Source: Chloroflexi bacterium UBA4736 (GTDB lineage Bacteria > Chloroflexota > Dormibacteria > Dormibacterales > Dormibacteraceae). Taken from it: a stretch of DNA of 11,492 nucleotides. Positions 1-8,204 of this stretch are shown piece after piece. The number at the start of each line of letters is the position of its first letter. The first letter of the stretch is position 1. The position numbers and the translations under genes were made by a program. The stretch spans positions 491-11,982 of the forward strand of contig DHIW01000043.1 in the NCBI GenBank assembly GCA_002404015.1. The letters are read 5' to 3'. The notes under the pieces were generated by a model. That model was not told the origin of the DNA and searched no databases. It saw only the letters and a program-made list of their open reading frames with translations.

Positions 1-2927
1 AGGACCTCACCGACAACGTGAACCAGCTGGCCGCCCAGCTCACCAACCAGATCCGGGCGATCAGCGACGTCGCCACCGCCGTCACCGAGGGCGACCTGAC
101 GCGAAGCGTCGGCGTCGAGGCCTCAGGCGAGGTGGCGATCCTGAAGGACAAGATCAACGAGATGATCCTCACGCTGCGCGACACCACGCTGCGCAACACC
201 GAGCAGGACTGGCTGAAGACCAACGTGGCCCGATTCACCAGGCTGCTCCAGGGCCAGCGCGACCTGGTCACCGTCAGCAGGCTGATCCTCAGCGAGCTGG
301 CGCCCCTCGTCGACGCCCAGCACGGCGTCTTCTACACGCTGGAGGGCCAGGGCGAGGACGCCATCCTCAAGTTCCAGGCCGGGTACGCGTACAAGGAGAG
401 GAAGAACCTCGCCACCATCTTCCGGATCGGCGAGGGCCTGGTCGGCCAGTGCGCACTGGAGAAGGAGCGAATCCTCCTCACCGGCGTGCCCGGCGACTAC
501 GTGCACATCAACAGCGGCCTCGGCGAGGCGCCCCCGCTCAACATCATCGTGCTGCCGGTCCTCTTCGAGGGCCAGGTCCGGGCGGTGATCGAGCTGGCCA
601 GCTTCGATCGCTTCAGCGCGACCCACCAGGACTTCCTGGACCAGCTCACCGAATCCATCGGCATCGTGCTCAACACCATCGAGGCCAACATGCGGACCGA
701 GGAGCTGCTGAAGCAGTCCCAGTCTCTGGCCTACGAGCTGCAGAGCCAGCAGGAGGAGCTCCAGAAGACCAACGAGGAGCTCGAGCAGAAGGCGCGCCTG
801 CTCGCCGAGCAGAACACCGAGGTCGAGCGCAAGAACCTGGAGGTGGAGTACGCCAAGAAGTCGCTGGAGGAGAAGGCCGAGCAGCTCGCCCTGACCTCCA
901 AGTACAAGAGCGAGTTCCTCGCCAACATGTCCCACGAGCTGCGCACGCCGCTGAACAGCCTCCTCATCCTGGCCCAGCAGCTGGCGGACAACCCGCAGCA
1001 GAACCTGACGGACAAGCAGGTCGAGTTCGCCACCATCATCAAGTCCAGCGGCCTCGACCTGCTGAACCTGATCAACGACATACTCGACCTCACGAAGATC
1101 GAGTCGGGCACCGTCGTCCTGGAGATCGGCGAGCTGCAATTCGCGGACTTCCAGGACTTCCTGGAGCGGACCTTCCGGCACATCGCCGACTCTAAGGACC
1201 TGTCCTTCAACATGGAGATCGACCCCGACCTGCCCCCCGTCATGAGCACCGACTCCAAGCGCCTGCAGCAGGTCCTGAAGAACCTGCTCAGCAACGCCTT
1301 CAAGTTCACCGAGAAGGGCGGTGTCCATCTGCGCATCGGGCGCGCCGAGGAGGCGGGCGTCAGCTTCGAGGTCCGGGACACCGGCATCGGGATCGCGGAG
1401 GACAAGCAGAAGTCCATCTTCGAGGCCTTCGCCCAAGCCGACGGCACCACCAGCCGCCAGTACGGGGGCACCGGCCTCGGCCTCTCCATCAGCCGCGAGC
1501 TCGTCCACCTGCTCGGCGGCGAGATCACGCTGACCAGCACGATCGGCGAGGGCAGCGCCTTCACGGTGACCTTGCCGCTGACGACCATCCAGGTCGCGCT
1601 CGAACCGGCCAGCGCGGTCGGGAGGGCGGTCACCGATGAGCTCTTCGCCCACCGCGACAGCCCCAGCTCGGCGCCGACGGTGGTTCCCGACGACCGCCAC
1701 GACATCGGCCAGGGCGACCACGCGGTCCTGATCGTGGAGGACGACCCCAACTTCTGCCGGGTCCTGCTGGACCTGGCCCATGGAAACGGATTCAAGGGCC
1801 TTGTGGCGACGGACGGCGCCCAGGCCATCGAGCTCGCCAAGCAGTACCGGCCGACCGCCATCACCCTCGACATCGGGCTCCGCGACATCAGCGGCTGGAA
1901 GGTGCTGGACGAGCTCCACGCCGACCCCGGAACCCGCGAGATACCCGTCCACATCGTCACCGTCTTCGACGACGCCCAGGAGCGGTTCTCGGAGCAGGGC
2001 GCCTCGACCTTCCTGACCAAGCCCGCCAGCAAGGAGGCGCTGGAGGGACTCTTCGCCCGCATCCAGACCTTCATCGAGAAGGGCGCGCGGACGCTGATGG
2101 TCGTGGAGGACGACCCTATCCAGCGCCAGAGCATCGTCGACCTGGTCGGTGGCGGAGAGCTGCACACCTTCGCCGTCGGCACCGGCAAGGAGGCGATCGC
2201 CATCCTGCGCAAGAACAAGGTCGACTGCATCGTGCTGGACCTCGGGCTGCCCGACATGAGCGGCTTCAAGCTGCTGGAGCAGGTCCAGAAGAGCCCGGAC
2301 CTACGAGCGATCCCGATCATCGTCTACACGGCGGCCGAGCTCTCCAACCGCGACAAGGCCGCCCTCCAGAAGGCCGCCAAGACGGTCATCGTAAAGGGCG
2401 GCAAGGACTCCAGAGACATGCTGCTGAACCAGGTCGGCCAGTTCCTGACCAAGGTCGGCCAGGGGATGCCCGCGCCGGCAAAGCCCGCCAAGCCGAAGAA
2501 GGCGGCTAGGCCGCCCTCCGCACCAAGGCCCTCGACCGGCGCCTCACTGGCCGGGCGAACCGTGCTGGTCGTGGACGACGACGTCCGGAACGTCTTCGCC
2601 CTCACAGCACTCTTGGAGCGCGAGGGCATGAGCGTGCTTGCGGCCGAGAGCGGGCCCGAGGCGATCGAGGCCCTGAGCCGCGACTCAGCGGCCGAGCTCG
2701 TGCTGATGGACGTGATGATGCCCGGCCTGGACGGCTACGAGACCATGACCGAGCTGCGTGCCAACCCCGAGCTCGGGGAGCTGCCGATCATCGCGCTCAC
2801 CGCCAAGGCCATGCGCGGCGACCGCGAGCGCTGCCTGGAGGCGGGCGCTTCCGACTACATCGCCAAGCCCATCGAGCCGGCCGACCTGCTGGACCTGATC
2901 CGGCGCTGGCTCAAGGTGACGGTGTGA
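1..2927 (+). CDS. Poly-HAMP hybrid sensor histidine kinase with three receiver domains (5' end outside window)
   Basis: The reading frame is open from base 3 with no stop, so the gene begins before the window; the GTG at 18 is only an internal codon. Residue numbers count from that GTG. A HAMP-type linker repeat (about 5-60) is followed by a GAF-like domain (about 75-220) and a charged coiled coil (about 225-300). HisKA has the phosphoacceptor H306 in SHELRTPL. The ATPase domain shows N-box N426, DTGIGI at 454-459 and GTGLGL at 484-489. Three receivers follow: REC1 (D618, K668), REC2 (D741, K793) and REC3 (D898, K950), with a Pro/Ala/Lys-rich linker at about 815-846 before REC3. The layout is that of poly-HAMP hybrid kinases such as Streptomyces OsaA and fungal Nik1-group kinases. 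Those proteins sense osmotic or envelope stress, but the stimulus here is unknown. There is no HPt domain in the visible part. It is probably co-transcribed with the REC-kinase gene 37 bp downstream. Confidence 0.93.
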   Translation, partial: DLTDNVNQLAAQLTNQIRAISDVATAVTEGDLTRSVGVEASGEVAILKDKINEMILTLRDTTLRNTEQDWLKTNVARFTRLLQGQRDLVTVSRLILSELAPLVDAQHGVFYTLEGQGEDAILKFQAGYAYKERKNLATIFRIGEGLVGQCALEKERILLTGVPGDYVHINSGLGEAPPLNIIVLPVLFEGQVRAVIELASFDRFSATHQDFLDQLTESIGIVLNTIEANMRTEELLKQSQSLAYELQSQQEELQKTNEELEQKARLLAEQNTEVERKNLEVEYAKKSLEEKAEQLALTSKYKSEFLANMSHELRTPLNSLLILAQQLADNPQQNLTDKQVEFATIIKSSGLDLLNLINDILDLTKIESGTVVLEIGELQFADFQDFLERTFRHIADSKDLSFNMEIDPDLPPVMSTDSKRLQQVLKNLLSNAFKFTEKGGVHLRIGRAEEAGVSFEVRDTGIGIAEDKQKSIFEAFAQADGTTSRQYGGTGLGLSISRELVHLLGGEITLTSTIGEGSAFTVTLPLTTIQVALEPASAVGRAVTDELFAHRDSPSSAPTVVPDDRHDIGQGDHAVLIVEDDPNFCRVLLDLAHGNGFKGLVATDGAQAIELAKQYRPTAITLDIGLRDISGWKVLDELHADPGTREIPVHIVTVFDDAQERFSEQGASTFLTKPASKEALEGLFARIQTFIEKGARTLMVVEDDPIQRQSIVDLVGGGELHTFAVGTGKEAIAILRKNKVDCIVLDLGLPDMSGFKLLEQVQKSPDLRAIPIIVYTAAELSNRDKAALQKAAKTVIVKGGKDSRDMLLNQVGQFLTKVGQGMPAPAKPAKPKKAARPPSAPRPSTGASLAGRTVLVVDDDVRNVFALTALLEREGMSVLAAESGPEAIEALSRDSAAELVLMDVMMPGLDGYETMTELRANPELGELPIIALTAKAMRGDRERCLEAGASDYIAKPIEPADLLDLIRRWLKVTV

Positions 2928-2964
2928 GCGGCCGCCAGGGCGGGGCGGCAAAGCCGAGGTCGCG

Positions 2965-4116
2965 ATGACGGAGCCGCGCCGCGCCGCGATCCTGATCGTG
3001 GATGACGAGCCCGCCAACCTGACCGCCCTGGAGGCTGTGCTGGCGCCGCTGAACCAGGACATCATGAGGGCGACCTCGGGCCGGGAGGCGCTGCGTCAAC
3101 TGCTCCGGCAGCACTTCGCCCTGGTCCTGATGGACGTCAAGATGCCCGCCATGGACGGCTTCGAGACGGCCGAGATCATCCGCAGCAGGCTGGCCAACGA
3201 GACGACCCCGATCATCTTCGTGACTGCGTTCGGTCAGGCCGAGCAGGACATGCTGCGCGGCTACCGACTGGGCGCGGTCGACTTCATCTTCAAACCCATC
3301 AACGCCGAGATGCTGCGGGCCAAGGCAGGGGTATTCGTCCAGCTCTTCCAGAACACGGAGGCGATCAGCGATCTCCTGCTGCAGGCCGAGGCGGCCAGCG
3401 TCTCCAAGAGCGACTTCCTGAACATGGCGGCCCATGAGCTGCGCACGCCGCTCTCGGTCCTGCACGGCTACCTGTCCATGCTTCAGGACGGCACCTTCGG
3501 CGAGCCGCCGGCCGACTGGCGGCGGGTCCTGGACGTGTTGAACGTGAAGGCTGGCGAGCTGAACAAGATCGTCGACGACCTGCTGACCGCATCCCGGCTG
3601 GAGACGGGCACGATCGGAGGCAACAACAGCGACCTGGACCTGGTCGCGGTGGCGCGCGGCGCGGTCGAGCGGGCGGCCGCCAGGGCCGAGCTGCTGGAGG
3701 CCGAGCTCACGCTGGAGATCCCCAATGGACCGGTGCTGGTCCACGCCGACCCCATCCAGGTGGCCCGGATCGCCGACAACCTGATCAACAACGCGCTGAC
3801 CTATGCCCACGGCACGCCCTGGGTGAGGGTATCGGTCCTCGGCGGCGACCACGCGCTGCTGGCGGTCGAGGACAGGGGGATCGGCATCCCGCATGACATG
3901 CGGGAGCGGATCTTCGAGCGCTTCATACGGCTCAACGATCCCGAGATGGCCCCCCAGCCGGGAACCGGACTCGGCCTCTACATCAGCCGAGAGCTGGCCC
4001 ACCGCAATCGGGGCTCGCTGCTGGTCACCCGTTCGGAGCCGGGGGAGGGCTCGACCCTGGCCCTGCGCCTGCCGGCCGTTCCGGTCGCGGCGAAGGCGGC
4101 ATCGGTCGCCGTCTAG
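2965..4116 (+). CDS. Response regulator-histidine kinase hybrid (REC-HisKA-HATPase)
   Basis: This 383-aa soluble protein has no membrane segment. An N-terminal receiver (about 8-125) has the acidic pair in IVDDEP, phosphoacceptor D57 in VLMDVKMP and a late FKP lysine. A helical linker leads to HisKA, with H157 in AAHELRTPL. The ATPase domain has an N-box with N275/N276, DRGIGI at 303-308 and GTGLGL at 333-338. All catalytic boxes are intact, so it should autophosphorylate. The REC domain probably receives phosphate from, or is gated by, the upstream hybrid kinase. The ATG at 2965 opens right at the REC domain boundary; the Shine-Dalgarno upstream is weak. It lies 37 bp after the kinase on the same strand, so one operon is likely. 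No DNA-binding output domain is present in either protein, so the final target must be encoded elsewhere or be a protein partner. Confidence 0.92.
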   Translation: MTEPRRAAILIVDDEPANLTALEAVLAPLNQDIMRATSGREALRQLLRQHFALVLMDVKMPAMDGFETAEIIRSRLANETTPIIFVTAFGQAEQDMLRGYRLGAVDFIFKPINAEMLRAKAGVFVQLFQNTEAISDLLLQAEAASVSKSDFLNMAAHELRTPLSVLHGYLSMLQDGTFGEPPADWRRVLDVLNVKAGELNKIVDDLLTASRLETGTIGGNNSDLDLVAVARGAVERAAARAELLEAELTLEIPNGPVLVHADPIQVARIADNLINNALTYAHGTPWVRVSVLGGDHALLAVEDRGIGIPHDMRERIFERFIRLNDPEMAPQPGTGLGLYISRELAHRNRGSLLVTRSEPGEGSTLALRLPAVPVAAKAASVAV

Positions 4117-4143
4117 GCGCGATCCGCCGGGCCACCTCGAGCG

Positions 4144-4174
4144 CGATCTCAGCGCGCCGGGCTCATTGAGATCG
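4144..4174. terminator. Inverted repeat between converging units, candidate terminator
   Basis: Perfect 8-bp arms CGATCTCA (4144-4151) and TGAGATCG (4167-4174) enclose a 15-nt loop. The repeat sits 28 bp after the stop of the REC-kinase gene and downstream of the oppositely transcribed uppP unit, so it could end transcription from both sides. There is no clear T-run, as is common in high-GC genomes. Confidence 0.45.
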
Positions 4175-4241
4175 GGGCGATGTGTTCATCGACCACGAAC
4201 CAGACGCCGTCGTGGTGGAACACCTTCACGTCGTCCGACAC
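4149..4241 (-). CDS. Possible 30-aa ORF (doubtful)
   Basis: A GTG at 4241 opens a 30-codon frame that ends at 4149-4151. Its translation includes the stretch HHDGVWFVVDEHIAPIS, which reads more like protein than like random GC-rich sequence. The frame is also open further upstream, across the stop of the small membrane protein gene. Its end lies inside the left arm of the 4144-4174 inverted repeat, and the ribosome binding site is poor. It may be a tiny gene at the end of the uppP unit, a remnant, or chance. No function can be given. Confidence 0.15.
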   Translation of the reverse strand: MSDDVKVFHHDGVWFVVDEHIAPISMSPAR

Positions 4242-4303
4242 CTGACCCAATCTACGAGGGCCGCGCCGGAAAGTCAGCTTGGGGCGGTCCGAGGAGCGGT
4301 CTT

Positions 4304-4513
4304 CTAGGCTGCCGTGGGCCGGGAAAACGATGCCGCCACCAGGCTGGCCAGCGCCAGCGCGCCCAGCAGCACGGCGTGCGTGTAGTGGTGGGTGTGCCCG
4401 GAGGAGGCCAGGAGGCCGATCACCCCCAGCGCGTAGAGGATCGCCAGGATCACGAACACGACGGCCAGGACGATGAAGAGCCCGACGAAGGGCCAGCCTT
4501 TGATTGCAGTCAC
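4304..4513 (-). CDS. Small two-helix membrane protein with His-rich loop, downstream of uppP
   Basis: This is a 69-aa protein starting at GTG (complement of 4511-4513), only 4 nt after the uppP stop, so translation is probably coupled to uppP. The sequence shows a short cytoplasmic start, a long hydrophobic helix (about 8-36), a short connecting segment rich in histidine (H40, H42, H43, H46 in SGHTHHYTHA), and a second hydrophobic helix (about 46-63). It ends in a short polar tail. I do not recognise the family. The tight spacing suggests a role linked to UppP or the envelope, for example an accessory or stabilising subunit. The histidine cluster could bind a metal or sit at the membrane surface. 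Both points are inference. No strong Shine-Dalgarno precedes it, which fits coupling by ribosome re-initiation. Confidence 0.65.
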   Translation of the reverse strand: MTAIKGWPFVGLFIVLAVVFVILAILYALGVIGLLASSGHTHHYTHAVLLGALALASLVAASFSRPTAA

Positions 4514-4517
4514 GACG

Positions 4518-5381
4518 TCAACGTATCAAAGCCAGTGCCACCAGGCCCGCCGCCAGGCAGTAGTAGCCGTAGGGATCGAGGCGGCCCGAACGGAAGTAGC
4601 GGACCAGGAAGCGGGCGCTCAGGTAGGCGGCAACGGCCGCCAGCAGGGCGGCCAGGAAGTACTCGCCCAGCGGACCCGGCTGGGACACCAGCTGGGGGAT
4701 CTCCACCAGTCCGGCGGCCCCGATGATGGGGGTTGCCAGGAGGAACGAGAATCGCGCCGCCTCCTGGTGGCGGAGCCCCGCCAGCAGGCCGCCCGCGATA
4801 GTCACCCCGGAGCGGGAGATGCCAGGCAGCAGGGCCAGCGCCTGGCAGGCGCCGACCAGGGCCGCCGCCCCGAATCCGAGCTGGCTGGCGTCCACGAAGG
4901 AACCCTCCTGCTCCTCGCGGGAACGGCCCGCCAGCCCGGCCCGCCTTTCGGAGCGGCGGCGCAGGAGCTCGGCCCCCAGCAGCATGAGACCGTTCACGAA
5001 CAGGAACGCCGCGGCCGCCCGGGGATTGCCAAACAGGGCCTTGATGCGCGACTCCAGCAGGACCCCGACCACGCCGGCGGGGATGCTGCCGACCATCAGG
5101 AGCATGGCCAGCCGTTCGTCGTCATCCTCGATCCGGCCGCGAAGGGCGGCTCGCACGAACCCGGCCACGATCCGCACCCAGTCCCGCCGGTAGAGCACGA
5201 GGAGCGCTCCCGCCGTGCCCAGGTGGAGGAGCACCAGGAACGGCACGAAGCTGGGATCAGAGGGTCGGAAGGTCCAGTGGAGCAGTCCCGGCACCAGCAC
5301 CGCGTGGCCCAGGGAGGAGACGGGGAAGAGCTCGGTGGCGCCCTGGAGGACACCGAGGAAGAGAGCCTGCCAGGTGGACAT
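4518..5381 (-). CDS. uppP: Undecaprenyl-diphosphate phosphatase UppP (BacA family)
   Basis: This 287-aa integral membrane protein is close to the usual family length (about 265-290). UppP removes a phosphate from undecaprenyl diphosphate to recycle the lipid carrier for peptidoglycan and other surface polymers; overexpression gives bacitracin resistance. The N-terminal signature is present as QGATELFPVSSLGH, with Q13 and E17 of the (E/Q)xxxE motif, S22/S23 and H26. The second signature PGISRSG lies at 186-192, with R190 matching the catalytic arginine. About seven to eight hydrophobic segments are separated by a charged loop at about 141-160. The ATG at 5381 places the first signature at the expected distance from the N-terminus. 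A 69-aa membrane protein follows after 4 nt. The VOC gene starts divergently 53 bp away. Confidence 0.96.
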   Translation of the reverse strand: MSTWQALFLGVLQGATELFPVSSLGHAVLVPGLLHWTFRPSDPSFVPFLVLLHLGTAGALLVLYRRDWVRIVAGFVRAALRGRIEDDDERLAMLLMVGSIPAGVVGVLLESRIKALFGNPRAAAAFLFVNGLMLLGAELLRRRSERRAGLAGRSREEQEGSFVDASQLGFGAAALVGACQALALLPGISRSGVTIAGGLLAGLRHQEAARFSFLLATPIIGAAGLVEIPQLVSQPGPLGEYFLAALLAAVAAYLSARFLVRYFRSGRLDPYGYYCLAAGLVALALIR

Positions 5382-5434
5382 CGCTTCGCAGAGTAATGGA
5401 GCCCCGGACCCGATGCCTGGGGCACAATTCGGCG
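5382..5434. promoter_or_regulatory. Short divergent promoter region uppP / VOC gene
   Basis: Only 53 bp separate the two start codons, so both promoters must lie here or inside the genes. On the plus strand CACAAT (5423-5428) ends 6 nt before the VOC ATG, which would fit a -10 element of a leaderless transcript. No convincing -35 is visible, and no clear element is seen for uppP. Confidence 0.3.
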
Positions 5435-5932
5435 ATGAGCGAGAAGGCGACCCTGCCGGCCGGAACCCATATCGGCCACGTCCACCTCAAGGTCGCCAAC
5501 ATCGATCGCGCGCTGGCGTTCTACTGCGACGTCCTCGGATTCGACCTGGTCGAGAGGCGGGGCGACGAGGTCGCCTTCGTCTCGGCGGGCGGCTACCACC
5601 ACCACGTTGGGCTGAACACCTGGGAATCAAGGGGGGGCACGCCACCCCCGCCCGGCCACACGGGCCTCTACCACCACGCCATCGTCCTGCCCGACCGGCG
5701 CTCGCTGGCCCAGGTTGTGCGCCGGGTCGTCGACAGCGGCTGGCCGCTCACGGGCGCCTCGGACCACCGCACCCACGAGGCCATCTACCTGGACGATCCG
5801 GACGGCAACGGCATCGAGCTGTACTGGGACCGGCCTCTCGAGCAGTGGCCGCGAAAGCCGGACGGGAGCATCACGCTGCTCGGCCGCGCCGACCTCGACG
5901 TGGAGGGGCTGCTGGCAGAGGCCGACGCCTGA
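5435..5932 (+). CDS. VOC family protein, single glyoxalase/extradiol dioxygenase-type domain
   Basis: This 165-aa protein has one vicinal-oxygen-chelate domain made of two beta-alpha-beta-beta-beta halves. The first half starts GHVHLKV and contains ALAFYCDVLGF. The second has YHHAIVLPD, followed by YLDDPDGNGIELYWDRP. The likely metal ligands are H15, H80 or H81, and E128, in the order His-His-Glu. The sequence resembles the N-terminal half of two-domain catechol-2,3-dioxygenase-like proteins (CatE type), but it is half that length, so it probably acts as a dimer. The substrate cannot be told from sequence. I prefer the ATG at 5435 over an in-frame ATG at 5396, because the family's homologous region begins just after it and the extra residues look non-conserved. 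It converges on zwf, with 28 bp between the stops. Confidence 0.9.
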   Translation: MSEKATLPAGTHIGHVHLKVANIDRALAFYCDVLGFDLVERRGDEVAFVSAGGYHHHVGLNTWESRGGTPPPPGHTGLYHHAIVLPDRRSLAQVVRRVVDSGWPLTGASDHRTHEAIYLDDPDGNGIELYWDRPLEQWPRKPDGSITLLGRADLDVEGLLAEADA

Positions 5933-5960
5933 GCTGTCCGGCCGCCTCCCTGACTGAGGG

Positions 5961-7361
5961 CTAGTTGGTCCCCGGCTCGTCCCCGGAGTTGATCCAGCGC
6001 CCGCCGCCGTTGACGGTCACCATCTCGTCCGCCTCGCCTGGGCCCCAGGTGCCCTTGGCGTATGTCCCGGGGTGGCCGTCGGCCTCCCAGGCCCGGATCA
6101 GGGGGTCCACGATCTCCCAGGAGCGCTCGATCTCGGCGCCGCCCGGGAACATCGTCTGGCCGCCCGCGATGACCTCGCTCAACACGTTCTCGTAGGCGTC
6201 TGGCAGCGGCTGCCGCCCCAGCCGGTGGTACTCCAGGTTCATGCCCGCCGGGACCATCTCGAAGCGCGGCCCCGGCCGCTTGGCGCCAATCCGCAGCGTG
6301 ATGCCCTCGTCGGGCTGGAAGCGGATCACGACCAGGGTCGGGATGCCCTTCTGGCGGCGGCCGCCGATCCAGAGGTGGGGCGCGTCCTTGAGCCGGATCA
6401 CGACCTCGGTCAGCTGCCGGCGCAGCGCCTTGCCGGTGCGCAAGAACACGTGCACCCCCTCCCAGCGCCAGTTCTCGATCAGGAGGCTGACAGCTGCGTA
6501 GGTCTCACGGGTGGAGTCATGCGCCACCCCCTCGGCGTCGAGATAGCCTTCGTACTGGCCGCGGACCGCGTGGCCGGGGTCGAGCGGGCGCACGGCCCGC
6601 AGCAGCTCCAGCTTGGCCCGCCGGATGTCGGCCGGGTCGAAGGTGGTGGGCGGCTCCATGGCGATCAGGGCCAGCAGCTGGAGGGCGTGGTTCTGGAGCA
6701 TGTCGCGGACCGCCCCGATCTGGTCGTAGTAGCCGGCCCGGTTGCCGATGTCCAGCTCCTCGGCCGCGGTGATCTGGATGCTGTCGATCATCGTGCGGTT
6801 CCACATCGGCTCGAACAGGGCGTTGCTGAACCGGAAGGCGAGCACGTTCTGGACGGTGTCCTTGGCCAGGTAGTGGTCGATCCGGAAGACCTGGGAGTCG
6901 TCGAAGAGCTCGTCCAGCTGTTCGTTGAGGTGGCGCGCGCTGCGGGAGTCCTGGCCCAGCGGCTTCTCGACCACGATCCGCCGGTTGTCGCCACGTTGGG
7001 AGAGCCCAGCCGCCGTGAGGCCATCCAGGATCGCGCTGAAGGTCAGCGGTGGCGTGGCCAGGTAGTAGATGACGCCGCCCGCGCCGTCGACGGCCTGCTT
7101 CAGGGCTCCGTAGGAGTCGGGCGTGTCGTAGTCCAGGCGGATCCAGTCAGCTTGGGCCGCCAGCTCCTGGCTGCCGCTGGACTCCGCCACGAGCCTCTGG
7201 AAGTCCTCCCGCGACATCTCCGAGCGGCCGGCGCCGAGAAGGCGCACCCGCGTCCCGTTGCCGACCAGGTTGCGGAGGGCGGGGATGATCTTGCGCTTGG
7301 CCAGGTCCCCGGATGCGCCGAAAATGACCAGCTGGGTGGGCTCTTTGGCCGCCGGGCTCAC
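5961..7361 (-). CDS. zwf: Glucose-6-phosphate 1-dehydrogenase
   Basis: The enzyme oxidises glucose 6-phosphate to 6-phosphogluconolactone with NADP+ (or NAD+), the entry step of the oxidative pentose phosphate pathway. It has 466 aa, slightly shorter than the usual 480-510. The Rossmann motif GASGDLAKRK starts at residue 15. EKPLG lies at 132-136. The active-site signature RIDHYLAK is at 160-167, with D162 and H163 for phosphate binding and K167. The catalytic histidine is H225 in LQNH. Translation starts at GTG (complement of 7359-7361). A TANNNT-like TAGGCT ends about 6 nt upstream, which would fit a leaderless transcript. The gene stands alone: gnd, tal and opcA are absent from the window. 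Its promoter must lie in the 188-bp gap below folE, which holds a symmetric repeat block at 7439-7484. Role in context: supply of NADPH. Confidence 0.97.
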   Translation of the reverse strand: MSPAAKEPTQLVIFGASGDLAKRKIIPALRNLVGNGTRVRLLGAGRSEMSREDFQRLVAESSGSQELAAQADWIRLDYDTPDSYGALKQAVDGAGGVIYYLATPPLTFSAILDGLTAAGLSQRGDNRRIVVEKPLGQDSRSARHLNEQLDELFDDSQVFRIDHYLAKDTVQNVLAFRFSNALFEPMWNRTMIDSIQITAAEELDIGNRAGYYDQIGAVRDMLQNHALQLLALIAMEPPTTFDPADIRRAKLELLRAVRPLDPGHAVRGQYEGYLDAEGVAHDSTRETYAAVSLLIENWRWEGVHVFLRTGKALRRQLTEVVIRLKDAPHLWIGGRRQKGIPTLVVIRFQPDEGITLRIGAKRPGPRFEMVPAGMNLEYHRLGRQPLPDAYENVLSEVIAGGQTMFPGGAEIERSWEIVDPLIRAWEADGHPGTYAKGTWGPGEADEMVTVNGGGRWINSGDEPGTN

Positions 7362-7438
7362 AAAGCCAGCCTAGAGGTTCGGCCGGAAAGCCGGGCGAGA
7401 GAATCGGTGGCCAGGTGACCCAGCCGCAAAGAAGCGCC

Positions 7439-7484
7439 GAGGACCGCAACAGGCGCACTTGACGGTGCGCACCTGAGGACCGCA
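7439..7484. promoter_or_regulatory. Symmetric direct-repeat/hairpin block between folE and zwf
   Basis: The 10-bp direct repeat GAGGACCGCA occurs at 7439-7448 and 7475-7484. Exactly between the copies, with 4 nt on each side, lies the inverted repeat GCGCAC (7453-7458) / GTGCGC (7465-7470) with loop TTGACG. The block lies between two genes on the minus strand, 65 bp after the folE stop and 77 bp before the zwf start. It could terminate folE, act as an operator for zwf, or both. It has no T-run on the minus-strand side. Confidence 0.4.
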
Positions 7485-7549
7485 GAAGCTGACGCCGCGG
7501 ATGGGGTGCATGGGCGCCGAGGCTCCGTCTGGGCTTTTCCGCCGGACCT

Positions 7550-8203
7550 CTAGCCGAGGCCTACGCCGCACATGCGGAGGAACTCCGCGCGCAGCTCGGG
7601 ATTGTCCTCGTAGGCGCCCCGCCAGAACGATGTCTTGGTCCGAGTCTCGCTGTCGCGCACACCGCGCATCTGGGTGCACATGTGGGCGGCGTCCAGGTAC
7701 ACGGCGACGCCGTGCGCGTTGAGGATCTCCTCCAGCGTGCTCACGACCTCGTGGCCCAGCCGCTCCTGGACTGAGAAGCGGCACGCGAAGAGGCGGACGA
7801 GCCTCGTCAGCTTGGAGATGCCGATGATGCGGTCGTGGGCGATGTAGCCCACGTAGGCGTGCCCGAAGAACGGCAGCGCGTGGTGCTCACAGAGCGAGTA
7901 AAATGTCACCGGCCCTTCGATCACCTGCGAGAGCCGGCAGTCGGGACCACCCAGGCACTCGGTCGGGAACGCGGTCACCAGCTTGGGGTCGCCCTCGTAG
8001 CCGGCGGTGGCGTCGAAGAGGGCGCGCAGGAATCGCGCCGGCGTGCGCTCGGTGCCCGGCGTGCCGAGATCCATGCCCATCGCCCCGAAGATCTCCTCCA
8101 TATGGCCCTCGAACCGGCGCCACTGCTCGTCGCTGATGTCGCGGGGGTGCAGGCGTTCCCAGCTGCGGTCGGTCTCGTCTGCCTCCAGGCGGAAGAAGCT
8201 CAT
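7550..8203 (-). CDS. folE: GTP cyclohydrolase I
   Basis: The enzyme converts GTP to 7,8-dihydroneopterin triphosphate, the first step of folate (and other pterin) synthesis. It is a zinc enzyme that works as a homodecamer in the cytoplasm. The 217-aa length is normal. Motifs seen: SLCEHH at 103-108, giving zinc ligands C105 and H108; GISKLTRLV at 128-136; QERL at 146-149; and MCTQMRG at 175-181, giving the third zinc ligand C176. The ATG at 8203 lies 1 nt after the stop of the upstream cysteine-rich regulator, so the two are co-transcribed and probably translationally coupled. This is not the usual ftsH-folE-folP-folB-folK arrangement. The pairing suggests that this folE copy answers to metal, Fe-S or redox state. 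That is inference. It could be the only folE or a second, conditional copy. Confidence 0.96.
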   Translation of the reverse strand: MSFFRLEADETDRSWERLHPRDISDEQWRRFEGHMEEIFGAMGMDLGTPGTERTPARFLRALFDATAGYEGDPKLVTAFPTECLGGPDCRLSQVIEGPVTFYSLCEHHALPFFGHAYVGYIAHDRIIGISKLTRLVRLFACRFSVQERLGHEVVSTLEEILNAHGVAVYLDAAHMCTQMRGVRDSETRTKTSFWRGAYEDNPELRAEFLRMCGVGLG

Positions 8204-8204
8204 G

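Noticed and set aside
18..20. GTG as the start of the hybrid kinase.
   Set aside because: The frame is open to the window edge and the residues before it continue the HAMP repeat, so the gene is 5'-truncated by the window.
123..2165. A 680-codon open frame on the minus strand, antisense to the hybrid kinase.
   Set aside because: The translation is low-complexity (rich in L, V, G, D, Q) with no motif, and the plus-strand frame has a complete set of kinase motifs. Long antisense frames are expected at this GC content.
4473..5396. A 307-codon plus-strand frame over uppP.
   Set aside because: The translation is highly polar and repetitive (Q, E, G, H), and it is antisense to a gene with both UppP signatures.
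5948..5960. Small hairpin CCCT-GACTG-AGGG between the VOC gene and zwf.
   Set aside because: The stem is only 4 bp and has no T-run, so it is too weak to call a terminator although the position is right.
6072..7418. A 448-codon plus-strand frame over zwf.
   Set aside because: It is a shadow of zwf in a GC-rich genome, low in complexity and without any motif.
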